Assembly (NCBI RefSeq): GCF_032062135.1
Contig: NC_092859.1
Location: forward strand, 128,496,095-128,560,094
Direction: 5' to 3'
DNA from: Pyxicephalus adspersus
Taxonomy: Eukaryota > Chordata > Amphibia > Anura > Pyxicephalidae
Length of the DNA stretch: 64,000 nt
The translations under genes and the position numbers were made by a program. This document shows positions 23,179 through 34,800 of the stretch, in pieces; within the stretch, counting starts at the first letter, position 1; each line of letters opens with the position of its first letter. The notes under the pieces were generated by a model. It worked only from the letters and a program-made list of their open reading frames with translations, was not told where the DNA came from and made no database searches.

Positions 23179-24519
23179 CCAGAGATTAGTTCTAAAACAT
23201 TCATCCTTATGAAGATAAGTCACAGTGCCAAGATCAAGGCATATCCCATTTTCCCTCTCTTTAACAATGTGCACTAAAGGCACCCTAACCTAACGATGTA
23301 TACATGGACAATGGGACACGCATTTTAATGAACAGAAACCTTAGGCAATCTGTTCAGAGTTGCATAATATGTTGAAGTAAAACCACACGCCAAGTGCTTT
23401 GTGCTCTATATTCGTAATATACCAGCCGAGTAATCCTTCCAAAGGTGTTTGTAATTTCGAGTAAATACACTAATATAGTACAAGATAAGTACATATTTGC
23501 TATATTGGTATTGAGGTGAAACCACAAGTAAAAGAAAATTCCTTCTACACAACTGTGAATATGCAAGAAATAGACGATCTCCATGAGGTCATTCATACTG
23601 ACGCGCTTTAAATACAGTACTGTTAGCTGTGCGTGAATCACAGTGATTTAATACAGATGGCTTCAGCTTCCCACAGCAGCCCTACATTGCTTTTAACGGC
23701 CAAGGTGGTTAGAAGTTTTTAAATAGTCTAAGAACAATATTACATCAGTTTCTGAAGCTGCTTGGCAAACAGTTCTAAACTGGACACCCAGAATATTTAG
23801 TGTCTTACCTAAAGGTCAGTGTTTAATGAGGTTTCCATCTTGCTTATGACATGTTGGTGAATAATTTCTAAAATACCTGGAACATTGTTCTGGAGTTTTT
23901 CTGAATTAGTGTTTAGGGTCATTGCTTATTGTGCAATATATTGCTTGTATGGTTAATAGGGAAAGGAGAAGGCAGCATAAAACCTCATGAATATAAGTTA
24001 GGTGAACACTTAATTTGGCACTCGGTATCAAAACATTATTATTAATTTTAGTCCCTGACCTTGCATTTGCCAATTAGAAGTTTTCAGTACTTTTAACAAA
24101 TTGTCCAACAATTTGTGCTTTAACAGTTCATCCAGGTGAATGTCTCATCACTTCATATACACACAACAGGAGATTAGAGCAATCAGTTTAAAGCCTTGTT
24201 AGTGGCTTATGCGCCCCAGTTGCAATCCTCAACCTGGCCCCATGTGTTTTTGCATCCTTAAAACATGTTAAGTGATGGTTCCTTTGGACAATTATACTAT
24301 GAATCAGACCTCTTGCAGAAGCTGGTTTACTAGAGGAGTTGAGAATCTGCACTCAAATTATAGTTGTGTTCAATTTTAATACCCAGTCATGTGCAGATGA
24401 AAAAAAATAATTTTCACTTATTTTGTAAATAATATATCCTCAGCAACTATCAGATTTTTTAGAATATTGGCCTCAACCTGTAATTTAAAATTGATGTGAA
24501 GAAGTATCTAATATTATTA

Positions 24520-24800
24520 ACCAGTATTTATATAGCTCCAACATATTACACAGCACTTCACAAAGTCCACTGTCATATTACTCAAAGCAGCTCACAATCT
24601 AATGTCCCACCATAGTGTTATATCATTACCACAGTCTAAGGTCAGTTTTGTAGGACGCCAATTCACCTAACCGCATGTTTATTTTGGAATGTGGATGGAA
24701 ACAAGCACCTAGGGGAAACCCAGACTAATAAGGGGAGAATATGCAAACTCCTTGTGTCCAGGCCAAGATTCAAACCTGGAACCTAGAGCAAAGGCCAGAG
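24520..24800 (-). mobile_element. V-SINE-like element, reverse orientation
   Basis: On the minus strand it carries, in order, a tRNA-like head with a GGTTTGAATC-type box, the central stretch GCATATTCTCCCC, a GTTTCCCCTAGGTGC-like block, the GGTGAATTGGCGTCCTAC region, TAGATTGTGAGC and a GTGTAATATGTTGG tail. The same order is seen in the + copy at 36600-36850. The GTTTCC...TTTCCTCCCA core is the hallmark of V-SINEs; here it is degraded. Confidence 0.65.
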
Positions 24801-26344
24801 TGCTTTGATTTTTATTGCTGGGGAGGTTGGTGACTGGTAAGCAGTAAAATGCACCACAAAAATAGGTTTTCTTTCTTGCTCATTAAAGTAAACTTTACTG
24901 CTGGCACTCAGGGTTTTCCCTGCTTGGAGTGACCTTTGCTCATTTCTGGTTGTGACTTTGCCAAACTATGGTAGTATGGTTGAAATATCCTAAAAGTTTT
25001 CTCCTATGTAGTAAATCCACTGGCCTGCATTTACGGGACCACTATCCCACGTGGACTTGTAATGGAGAGTGTGCTTGAATCCTAATTTCTACTGGAATCC
25101 TAAAATTTGTACTAGAAAAAATTCATTACCTGAATATCATTACCTGAAGAATGATCCAACCAACAACACTTCTGGAATTTTTTGTACTCAGACTTGAGTT
25201 GTCTGCCTATTAAGGCAAGTTGTCAAGTTGTCTTCATGGTCTTACAGTTTTGCACTCAATTGTCATGGGAAAAATCAATTGTTTACCTTGAGTAGAATAA
25301 ACGTGCTGAGAACAATATAGTTCAGTTTTTTCTTGCAGGCAGCATATAGACCTCCTGACTTGCTGGTTTTGTTACCATGCTGAATAGATTTGTCTCCAGT
25401 ACAGAAATCCTTTTGTGTTACCAGTATATGTTTTGGTGAGTGTGATCTATACACCAGGATCTTGGCTTTTCCTCCTCTAACCCTTCTTTAACATCTTTCA
25501 CTTGCAAGGTATTTTCCTTGTATTCATCATTTGAGTTCTGCATTGGGACGTGATGCGATAATGCCAGGATTTCTCTTGTTTAAGGTAATTTTGATTCAGG
25601 ATAACAATCTTGTTTCTCTGTTTGGTTCCTATTCCCCAAACTAGAATTTGGGAGTGTTAGTGCTACTTATTCTTTTCTTATACACAGAATGGACACTGCA
25701 CTTGTGGTTCGAGTTCTCGTTCTGCCAGTCTAGGTGATCTCAGGTGAACATTGTCAAAGATTATGGTCTTGGGCATTGGCTTTCCTCCCTGCTAATATTT
25801 CACCAGCTCTGAGATTGTTTATTTTTATTTTTTTGGTTATATCAGGTTGCTTGATGTTACAGCCCTAGCTGATGCCTTGTTCGGAAGTAGACATCCCGAT
25901 ACATTTCTGGGGTCCTTTTTATTGTACTTCCTTAAAATCCTTTACCTCCCTGTAAATTCCATTAATGACCCAGGTCCATTCCATTCTTCTGTGATCATAT
26001 TATTGGAACAGCTTTGCTAGAAAACGGGGCACGCTGGTAGTGAAGGAGCTATCCTTGGCTCACCTACGTATTTCTTGCCTGGCAGTGTTCAATAATCCTG
26101 TAGTTGAAAGAATACCTTGAAGGTATAAGACTTCCTGTCTTCCTCAACTGACTGCAAAAATATTTTTTTTTTTACAGCAAATCCCACTTTGAATGTAATT
26201 TGAAAGTGTTCAGAGGCTTGTTTTCTTCTTCAAGGCATGAAGGTAAAAGCATCTATTGATCTTGACCTTAATTGCTATGTACCATGCACAAAACAACATT
26301 TGTGTCTGCTCAGAGATAAGATTGTAACATTGAGTCCTCTGATA

Positions 26345-26512
26345 GAAGAAGGCTCCTTAGTGGAGTGATCCAGCAAATCTGGAATGGATCTGGTCCAGGA
26401 TTGAATACAGTTGCTAGCAAATAGCAAATGACCTTTAGAAAATCAGATCCAGGTATTCTGGATCACTCAGCTTCAGTGTTGAAGCCCTGGAGAGCTTTAA
26501 TAAATCAGGGCC
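26345..26512. mobile_element. palindromic MITE, 'GGATCACCCAGCTTCA' family, copy 1
   Basis: It carries GTGATCCAGCAAATCTGGAA and, inverted, TTCTGGATCACTCAGCTTCA, ending GAGAGCTTTAATAAATCAGG. The left arm is partly lost. Confidence 0.65.
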
Positions 26513-26883
26513 ATAGAGTTATGATGGATACATGTTCCGGAAAAAGATGGTGACTTTTGCACAAATATATAAACATTTTGTTCATTTTGAGGTGAGCGTA
26601 AAAGCAAGCACCTACAAGCAGGTAAAATACAAATATCAGAATGTTTTCTGTGCAGACAGTTCTTTGATGCAGGTACCAATTCATTTATTACAAACCTATA
26701 TGTAGGATTTTACTATGATGCGGTTACCTCCCGCAGAGGGTTTGCTTCCCCATGGAATGAGTTCAGCCATCGGCCAGCAATGTTGTTTTCTGTGGTCACT
26801 CAATGTGTTGCTTAACTTACCACTGTCTTCCTCCGGATTCTTGATTTTGCCATTCCTATGACACCATTTAAAAAAAGGGATTC

Positions 26884-26982
26884 TGACATTCACCAAAATA
26901 TTATCTGGTAAATCAATCCCTGGCATTGAAAACAAAATGGTTCCGGAAGATTCTCCACCAATAGATGTTTTTGGTGAATGTC
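26884..26982. repeat. short inverted repeat
   Basis: GACATTCACCAAAA and its inverted copy near 26968-26982 enclose about 70 bp that includes GGTTCCGGAAGATTCTCC. The form is that of a small palindromic MITE, and the words partly match the 27160 family. Confidence 0.5.
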
Positions 26983-27159
26983 ACAACTTTTTTTTTTAAA
27001 ACCGACCCTCTTAAGTTTCTGTTATCTCCTTATTGGGTTTGTTTGGTTTTCACAACCTAATGATGGCTCTTTGGACCTTTTATTAGGAATTGGCATCAAC
27101 CACTTCCAAATGCACATTGACAACTCAAATTAACTGCAGACCTTTTACCTACATAGGAC

Positions 27160-27275
27160 TATAAAACAGGAAATCAGCCATTTCCTTAGTCGAAATCTTC
27201 TAGGTCCATGTGGTCAAATGGCAGTAATTGATTTCCACCAGGGAATGTCAGATTCCTTGTTTTATAAATAGAACC
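27160..27275. mobile_element. small palindromic MITE, 'ATAAAACAGGGAAT' family, copy 1
   Basis: It has CTATAAAACAGGAAATCAGC at one edge, GGGAATGTCAGATTCC and TGTTTTATAAATAGA at the other, and GGCAGTAATTGATTTCCACC inside. Related copies lie at 28710-28850 (inverse) and 46645-46740. Confidence 0.6.
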
Positions 27276-27613
27276 CGTTATGGTAACAAAATAATAATTG
27301 AAATGTCCACATCTGGTCAGTCCCTGTCAAGTTGGCTTTAAACCTCTGAAAAGGAGGGGGCTACACCTAAAAAGTTCTGTTATTCCTAAACCATCCACCC
27401 ACACGTATGTAGATACCCTCAATTTAGGGCTGACACTCTGCACTATTATCCTAAATACAGTAAATCCCTTTATAACCTTTTTGGTTAAAAGATAAATAGG
27501 AAATCTTTATATATGACCGAATACCTATCATCAAGGGCCAGGATAAGCACACATTTTCAGTATTTCTCCAACAGGTAAATGAAGTGAATGATGAATCAGA
27601 AAAAGACTAAAGG

Positions 27614-27838
27614 CCTAAATAACTAAAGCTCTCCAAGACTGTAGAGCATACACTTTCATTAGTGAAGCTGGGTGATCCAGCAAACCTGGTATGGATTTTT
27701 TTAAATTAATTTGCTTTTTGTTAGCAAATATTTCCAATCCTTTATTAGATCCATTTTTGGTTTGCAGGATCACCCAGCTTCACTGTTAAAAAAAAGTGTA
27801 TTCCCTCCAGCCGTTGAGAGCTTTATTAATTGGGCCCT
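27614..27838. mobile_element. palindromic MITE, 'GGATCACCCAGCTTCA' family, copy 2
   Basis: The left arm has AAAGCTCTCCAAGACTGTAG, ACACTTTCATTAGTGAAGCT and GGGTGATCCAGCAAACCTGG. The right arm repeats these inverted, with GGATCACCCAGCTTCACTG and GAGAGCTTTATTAAT. The whole element folds on itself. Confidence 0.75.
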
Positions 27839-28449
27839 CTGTTTATTATGGAGTTGAGAATCCCTGAATTATTCTGTGTTAATGATCTGCTTGGAGTATA
27901 GCTTCAAACATTTCCTACAAAAATCTCAGACTTTTAGTGAGGATGAGAAGTATAAAAAGGTTTCTACAAATGAGAGTAGATCTGAAAAGAATTGAAAACA
28001 AATAAATTTGTTAAGCAAGTGAAGCTCTTTTCATTTACATAGACATGCTGTAGCAGGTTTTGTAATACACATACCTCCTGATGAATAATGAACAGGGTGG
28101 TTGCCATAATGCCTAAAATTCTATTTTCACAACAATCAAATTATAACTTTCTGGTTATAATTCAACCAAAAAAACTAACACAATGGTAACGCCCTATGAA
28201 TATGAGCCAATAGCTTACATTAGCCGGTATTACTGGAAAGTGAACATTAATCCAAACACAGGTGATTATTTAAAGAAAAAAAAGAGATTATGAGAGAGAG
28301 AGAGAGTGCGTTTGTTATAAGGTGAATGAAGGATAGATTTTATTAGTACATTTGTATCTCTAATAAAGCTACATTCAAACCAGAATGATGGATACTCTTG
28401 TAATATGTTGTATTCATATGTCTTTCAGATACATCAAGACTGACTTACT

Positions 28450-28680
28450 GGGCTCGATTTATTAAAGTTCTCCAAGGCTAGAGGGGATACACTTTCATCA
28501 GTGTAGCTGGGTGATCCAGCAAACCTGGAATAGATTTTTTTTACTTTCTGTTTTATTCTGTTTACTAGCAAATGTTTTGAATCCTGGACCAGATCCATTC
28601 CAAGTTTGCTGGATCACCCAGCTTCACTAATGAAAGTGTAACTTCTTCGGCCTTGAATAGCTTTAATAAATCAGACCCAT
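28450..28680. mobile_element. palindromic MITE, 'GGATCACCCAGCTTCA' family, copy 3 (best preserved)
   Basis: The arms are TTTATTAAAGTTCTCCAAGG with TACACTTTCATCAGTGTAGC and GGGTGATCCAGCAAACCTGG, against the inverse GCTGGATCACCCAGCTTCAC, AATGAAAGTGTAA and AGCTTTAATAAATCAG. It is about 230 bp with no coding capacity; the target duplication could not be fixed. Confidence 0.8.
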
Positions 28681-28709
28681 TAAAGGGGCTGAGATTTCTT
28701 TTACCTTAT

Positions 28710-28850
28710 GGGTTATATTTGTAAAACAGACATTTCCTCAAACATTCTCTAGTGGGAATTGATTACTGCCATTAAAACACATGGACCCAGAAGATTCCCT
28801 CAAAGGAATGCTAGAGGCAAAGTGATTCCATGTTTTATAAATAAAGTCTC
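28710..28850. mobile_element. small palindromic MITE, 'ATAAAACAGGGAAT' family, copy 2
   Basis: GTAAAACAGACATTTCC, CTAGTGGGAATTGATTACTG, CCATTAAAACACATGGACCC, AGAAGATTCC and TGTTTTATAAATAAAG appear in the order found inverted at 27160 and direct at 46645. Confidence 0.6.
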
Positions 28851-30976
28851 ATAAATTATTTGAACTTTACTAATCCAATCTTGTGAAAAGCAAATTTGTG
28901 TTTACTTTTTTCATCTACATGTACTGTTAGTGGTTATTTAGAGTGAATCAGAATTTGCTTTTCACATGATTGGATTCTTGAATATTCACACTTTTTTTGT
29001 GTAAGGATTCCTAACTCTATGAGCTAATCAGCTGTTTTTGAAAGATATAGAGCTGGTTTACAATATAACAATGCCATACTAGAACATGCAGAAACACGCT
29101 GTTATCATTCCATATTTACCATGTGCTGCAGCATGCCCGCTGTAAAGCTCACCAAAGTGCACAGATGTGACATGATCCATGCCTTGCCATGTGCACCACT
29201 GTAAGAAAGGGAGCAAGATCTATTATTCTGTGCGTTGAAGCGCATTGTGTTATGCCATGAATGAAATTGATTAGAAAATGAAGGTCAGTGAACTAAAAGT
29301 CAGCATGCAGTGCTTTGATTCCAACACAGAATGCAAATTGTTGATGGAAACACATCGTATTATTAATAAGGAATTTTGTCAGCCTGTTCTTTGTCTTTGA
29401 TATTTCCTCAATATCTAGTGTGATCAAACCCTAGGGGTGATTTTAGTTGGGCTTTTTCAATGCCTCATTTGTTAAATAGGCTAAACTCTAATACAAGCAA
29501 ATCTTTATTATGATGTATTTTTATAGTATGTTCCATGTTCTATGTGGACGTTCCAGGTGATTTCTATTTTAGAATATAATACAGCACAACATGTATGCAG
29601 TATGTGACAGGTGCATTATACAGTGCTCTGGGGAATGAAACATTTGTGAATGATTTTATCATTGTGCAGAAAAAAATGCAAAATTATAAGTGAATACTTA
29701 AAGCTAAACTCTGGAGAAAAATCTTTTTGTAGCTATATGACAGTACTGGTGATTGAATGGAGTGGAAGGGGAATGGAAGAAAGGCGCATGTGTTGAGTAT
29801 GTGTTGGCTGGAAGTGGAGGGTTAAAGCATATCAGGGCAATGTTTTTGTAATATACTCATGACACTTTCAGATTTCTGCAACACTTTTAAAAAGCCATTT
29901 GTAAAGGTCACTCCCAAAATGAAGAACCTCAGCCCTGGCCGCTGACACTTCAGCATGTCTATCCTGATATTACCATGCCTCCTGGCTAATGTGGGAGCTC
30001 AAAATCCAATGAGAATGACCTCTTGCAATGGGCTGCAGTGCAATCTCAGGGGATTTCAAGCTCCCAGTTTAGCCAGAAGACAAGGTACCCTTATCCATGT
30101 TTTGATCCATCTGTTTATTTATGAATGGCTTTTTAAAACCAATTGTGTTGGGGGTACAGAGTGGTTGGAAAACAAACTTCTGTTTACCATGCAGGGTGTG
30201 TTTTACTTCTTCATGGATTCTCTCTAAATGCTTTAAGTTATCATCTATGCTGATTTCTATGAGTCAACCAATTTAGGCCTTCTACATACACTCAATGGAT
30301 GTCAGATAATCGTCGCTGGAAATGATAGTTGGTAATGGTTTCAAGTGACAGATAAACAAATGAGTGCTGTACACAAAGGGAGGAGAGGGGAAAGTATGAG
30401 CGAGTGGCACCCTACTCTGCTCTTTTCCAAATGAGTGGGCAGTGGTCATTATTGATCGGTCATTCATCAATCCACTGTGCACCAAAAAATATTGGTGTCT
30501 TATAAACTGACCTGGGAGGCACAACCTGCCCATTGCTCAAGGAACCCTTTGCAACCTTTGGAGGAACCCTGGTTGATAAACACGGCTTTAGACCAATCCT
30601 GCCGGCACCATTTTCCAGCTGGAGCGTGTGCAGCATCATCAAGCTCTGTTCTTCCTGACTGTCCCTGACCCAGTTTCAGACCATGATGGCTTAGTATCAA
30701 ATGTGAGCATTACCTAGGACAGTCAGCAGAAAAATGCCCTTTGCCTAAGAATGTTCATTCCTCCAGACAACTTCCACCTATCAACACATTTTCATATTTG
30801 CATAACTGACCCTAATATCCCTTACATTAGCGGTCGCCAGACGGTGGTCCCTGAGAAAACTTTGGCGGTCTGCAGTTCTGGCCAGTGCACCCCCCAGCAG
30901 GGTCCTTCTCCTGACCCTGCTGGGAGGTGCATCAGCCAAGCATTAGGGGGGTGCTGCACTCTTTTTTAATTTTTTT

Positions 30977-31045
30977 AAACACAGAATTTTTACCTTACAT
31001 AAAAGGGTTCTCTACCCTTTTATGTAAAGTGTAAATTCTGAGTTT
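30977..31045. repeat. hairpin-forming inverted repeat
   Basis: AAACACAGAATTTTTACCTT then ACATAAAAGGGT is followed after a very short loop by ACCCTTTTATGTAAAGTG and AAATTCTGAGTTT. The arms are some 30 bp long. It resembles the centre of a small palindromic element. Confidence 0.7.
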
Positions 31046-31324
31046 AGGTACGCTTTAATTTACCTTAATCCAGAGTTTGCAATCTTTCACAGCGGTTCTA
31101 GTTGTGACATTTGATATCATGCGGTTGCTGGTTTTGCTGTCTCTTGTTTGGTGTCATCTCTCACAATGGCGGATGTAGAACATTCACTCTTTTTTAATAC
31201 TGGAGAGAAGGAGCTGTGGGAGGGGAGAAATACCTCCTGGTAAATTATAATATTTTATTTAATTCAACATTGACCAGATTTGTACCTAAAATGCAATAAC
31301 CCCCGCCCATACAGATCATCTCTA

Positions 31325-31465
31325 ATATTGTTAGATTGTAAGCTCTTCGGGGCAGGGTCCTCTCCTCCTGTGTCACTGTCTGTATTCGTCTGTCATTTGC
31401 AACCCCTATTTAATGTACAGCGCTGTAATATGTTGGTGCTATAGAAATTCTGTATAATAATATGT
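31325..31465 (+). repeat. SINE-like repeat
   Basis: The best copy of the family here: TTAGATTGTAAGCTCTTCGG, GGCAGGGTCCTCTCCTCCTG, TGTCACTGTCTGTATTCGTC, TGTCATTTGCAACCCC, then GTACAGCGCTGTAATATGTT and GGTGCTATAG. It lies about 200 bp upstream of the ARPP19 promoter motifs. Confidence 0.75.
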
Positions 31466-31599
31466 TCTCAGATATGTTCTCTTTACTAGTAGAATTCTAA
31501 TTCTATATATTTATTAATTTAAAATAGGTTTATGTTAATAATGTCTGTGTTATAGTTTATTATACAAAACACGAGCTAAAATTAATAATATTCAGCTTG

Positions 31600-31837
31600 T
31601 AGTCACCCCTCAGCCCCATCCCATTACACAGAGGCGGACACAGTAAACTACACTTCCCATGAGACTTTGCGCCTGGCGACGTCAGGCCCGGTAGAGCACG
31701 CTTGAAGAGGATTCCCCAGCCGTCCCCGACGTAAAGCCCTGGGTGACGTAGCCGGTGCCGCGGCCATCTTTGTGTAGGAGGAGTTTGGAGGCAGATCGGG
31801 GCAGACAGTCTTGTGAGGCCGCCGCATCCTTTCCGCC
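31600..31837 (+). promoter_or_regulatory. ARPP19 CpG-rich promoter and 5' UTR
   Basis: Base composition changes sharply from A/T-rich to G/C-rich with many CpG pairs, continuing to about 32080. Motifs seen: ACTACACTTCCCATGAG with CTTTGCG at 31647-31671 (ZNF143/Staf style), GACGTCAG at 31678 and TGACGTAG at 31744 (CRE style), and GCCATCTTTG at 31763-31772 (YY1 style, usually near the start site). The start site is inferred to lie near 31765-31800. No TATA box is seen. Confidence 0.75.
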
Positions 31838-31897
31838 ATGTCCGCCGATAACCTGGAAAATAAAACGCCGGAGGACGTCTCCACCGAGGAGTTGAAG
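31838..31897 (+). CDS. ARPP19: ARPP19 coding exon 1
   Basis: The ATG lies in CCGCCATGTCC, a good initiation context. It encodes the variable acidic N-terminus [20 protein letters not shown] (20 residues) and ends at the phase-0 donor AAG|gtgagc. Confidence 0.96.
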
Positions 31898-34800
31898 GTG
31901 AGCTGACAGCGGCTGCGCTGCTGGATGAGGGGAAGCGGGTGCATGGCTGATATGGCGGAAAGATCCAGAGAGCGTCGGAGGATGAGTCATAATGTGCGGG
32001 TTCCCGGCGCCAGCACGTGAGGGGCCCCTATGGCCGAATGCGGGACCCCCGGCCCATCTGCGCCCCCCCTTTTCCCGGTCTGACTGGTTATCAGAATTTT
32101 ACCTAATGGCTTTCTAGATGACTAGGAAGGGCGGATGACCATTGGGGTCCCTCTGTATCTCTATGCATGGGCCCTGTGCTCCCATCTGTACCTCTATATA
32201 TGGGCCCTGTGCTCCCAGGGGTCCCCCTGTACCTCTTTGCACGGGCCCTGTGCTCCCAGGGGCCCCTCTGTACCTCTTTGCATGGGCCCTGTGCTCCCAG
32301 GGGCCCCTCTTTGCATGGGCCCTGTGCTCCCAGGGGCCCCTTGGGCCCCAAACCCTCTGCTCCCAGGGCCCTGGCATTCTCTGCCTACCTGCCTCAGACT
32401 GACATTTTTGGGGCATGTGCTATTATGGGATCCCCTGCTCCTCCTGGACATGGACCCTGCATTTCTTTATTTTGGAGCTGTTCTCAGAGATTTTTAAAGT
32501 GTCACCTACCATCCTAGGGTCCCCTGTACTCCTGTGGTTGGGCCCATAACCCCTCTGCTTCTAGGGCCCTCCTTTCTATGTCACCCCGGGTCACAGCTAT
32601 TCTGGGGGATTCTGCCGATATGGGATCTTTTGCACCTCCTCCTAGGGGCCCCACACCCCTCCATTCCTGGGAACAGCTTTGCTCCGTGATAATTGTATTT
32701 TAGGGGTGGCATCTGCTAGCCTAGTGTCCCCTGTACTCCAAAGATTGGCCCCCAGACCACTGATCTTAGGGTCACCCCCTAGGTTGGTGATTCTGGCTTA
32801 TGTATGAGAAAGTTGCCAATATGGCTCTTTCCCCCCTTTTGGGCCCATGTGCTCCCTACAAACAGGCAAACCTTCTCTACATACCCCAATATGTGTTAGG
32901 GGGGCATCTGACATTCCATTTCCTGCTATTCATCCTGTCCTAATCCTATATAGAGTCCCTAAGATTGGAGCTTCTAAATGACCCCAGACATGAGAAACCA
33001 TCAGGGTGATATGTAGGGGGTGAGCACATGGCTGGTATTTTATAACTTGGGACACCGGTGTGGGTAGCTGATGATCTCATTATAATGTTGGGGATGAGAT
33101 CCTCCTCCTGCTGTGTCCATATGATGATGATGATGATGATGATGGTGATGATGCTGGAAGGAAGGGCTGACTCCACTTGCCATGCTCGGCTTCTGGAACA
33201 GCCGGGATTATCCTGGTGGCTGTGCATTAGCCCCACCTAATCTGCAGTAATGAAGAGGTTCCATGGAGTCCCTGCAGCAGGTTTCATACAGCCTCACCCA
33301 TCTGATTATTTTCTCATTCTACATGGTGAAGGGCGTGAGATGTTCTTGTATCTAGTGCTACGAATCCCATGTAGAACTTTTCTTTCATGCTGAGCTAATT
33401 CCTTTTTTTGTAGAATGATCCCTGGCACACTATTGTTGGAATTCATTATAATAAAATAGACTTGGCTCATATGTCTAAATGTGTGCAAACCTATTCATTC
33501 ATTGTCTGCATTCTAACAAGCCATCATGATGTATTATGAAATAATTATGGGGAGATATATACACTGATACACACATATATGTATGTATGTATATCAGTGG
33601 GGCAATCACTTGGCCTCAGGGGTCCTCTGTTTGATTCATACATTGACCACTGGCTGTATTAAGTTTCCAGGTCTGCTAATATTATATTTCCCAAGCCAGC
33701 AAATATGTTGCCCCATAAACGTGGGTGCTGCAAACTGCTGCCATACATCTAGAAGCAGCAAACAGCATCGCAGGTTGACATCAATGCAATGTTCAATCCA
33801 GAAAGTTTTGTAGGCGGCTGGCAGCACCTGTATTGAGACTCTTCAGTAACCACCCAAAAACAGCCGGGTGCTTGGAATGCATTGCTTTTGCAGTTGTAAT
33901 GCAGGTATTCCTAATCCAGGGGAGAAAGTCAGTAACATGGCCAGAAGCAACATGTTGCTTCCAGGAACCGCAACCCCTCCATAACACCACTGCCTGCATA
34001 TACATGCTCAAAGTGGTTCCCAACTGCTCCCACTGGGGTAAATAGGAGTATATTTGACCTTGCTGAGGTCAACTGCAAGCTTGAAATGGCCCCATCTAGC
34101 ACTTGGTAAAACTTTCTTTTATGTTTCGAGCTTTGCAATCTTTGGTGTCCGTATCTTGCCATAAAAAGCATCCTATGGGTTGACAGGGCGGCCAGACATC
34201 ACGGTGGTTGGTTTGCTAGATAACGGGGTTCTGGAATGGTGAGGAGACTGCTGGAGATCACTGCCATCACATATAAGTCCTATTATTACGTATTTATATA
34301 GCGCCTACACATTATGCAGCGATGTACAAAGCCTATAGTCCTGTAACTAACTGTCCCTCAATGGGACCCACAATCTAATGTCCCTACCATAATCATATGT
34401 CATTAACACAGGCTAAGGTCAATTTTTGTGGGGAAGCCAATTAACCAAACTGTTTTGCTACCTATGGACATCACAATGAGTCTGGCAGGGTCATGTCTGC
34501 ATATAATACTGGATCAGTTGGGTTTGGAAGGCTCTGGAGGGTGTCAGGGAAAAGTAAGCTCCACGTGTGGACGCCGGCTGCCTATTACCACGGCCACATT
34601 TCTTGCTTTTAAGCTAGGAGGGGTTAATATCACAGCCTGTGATTTCCTGCACCAGTGACTTGTATTCCCCTCATTTCTTGTCCTGCTAACACAAGACAAA
34701 GTGAAGGGAAATCTCTTGGCTGGAGTTGGACCTTTAGTAATGCTGTTCATGGTATCTTCTTCCCTCTAATTCCCACATGAGAATACGTTTGTCGTGTCAA

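Larger units (their letters stand above)
22541..31599. other. ATOSA 3' UTR and ATOSA-ARPP19 intergenic region
   Basis: About 9 kb without a supported gene. Repeats found are a reverse V-SINE-like copy (24520-24800), three palindromic MITEs (26345, 27614, 28450), two smaller palindromic copies (27160, 28710), a palindrome at 26884-26982, a hairpin at 30977-31045 and an SINE-like copy at 31325. 23180-24500 and 24850-26300 show nothing I can assign. Confidence 0.8.

Noticed and set aside
25000..26150. Stretch with slightly coding-like composition on the minus strand
   Set aside because: Frames are broken and no motif could be named; left unassigned.
31648..31990. Minus-strand frames over ARPP19 exon 1
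   Set aside because: CpG-rich shadow of the promoter and first exon; no family match.
32103..32517. Overlapping frames on both strands with GPCAPRG-type repeats
   Set aside because: They are the 41-bp minisatellite read in different frames; a collagen-like look is a product of unit length and G/C content.
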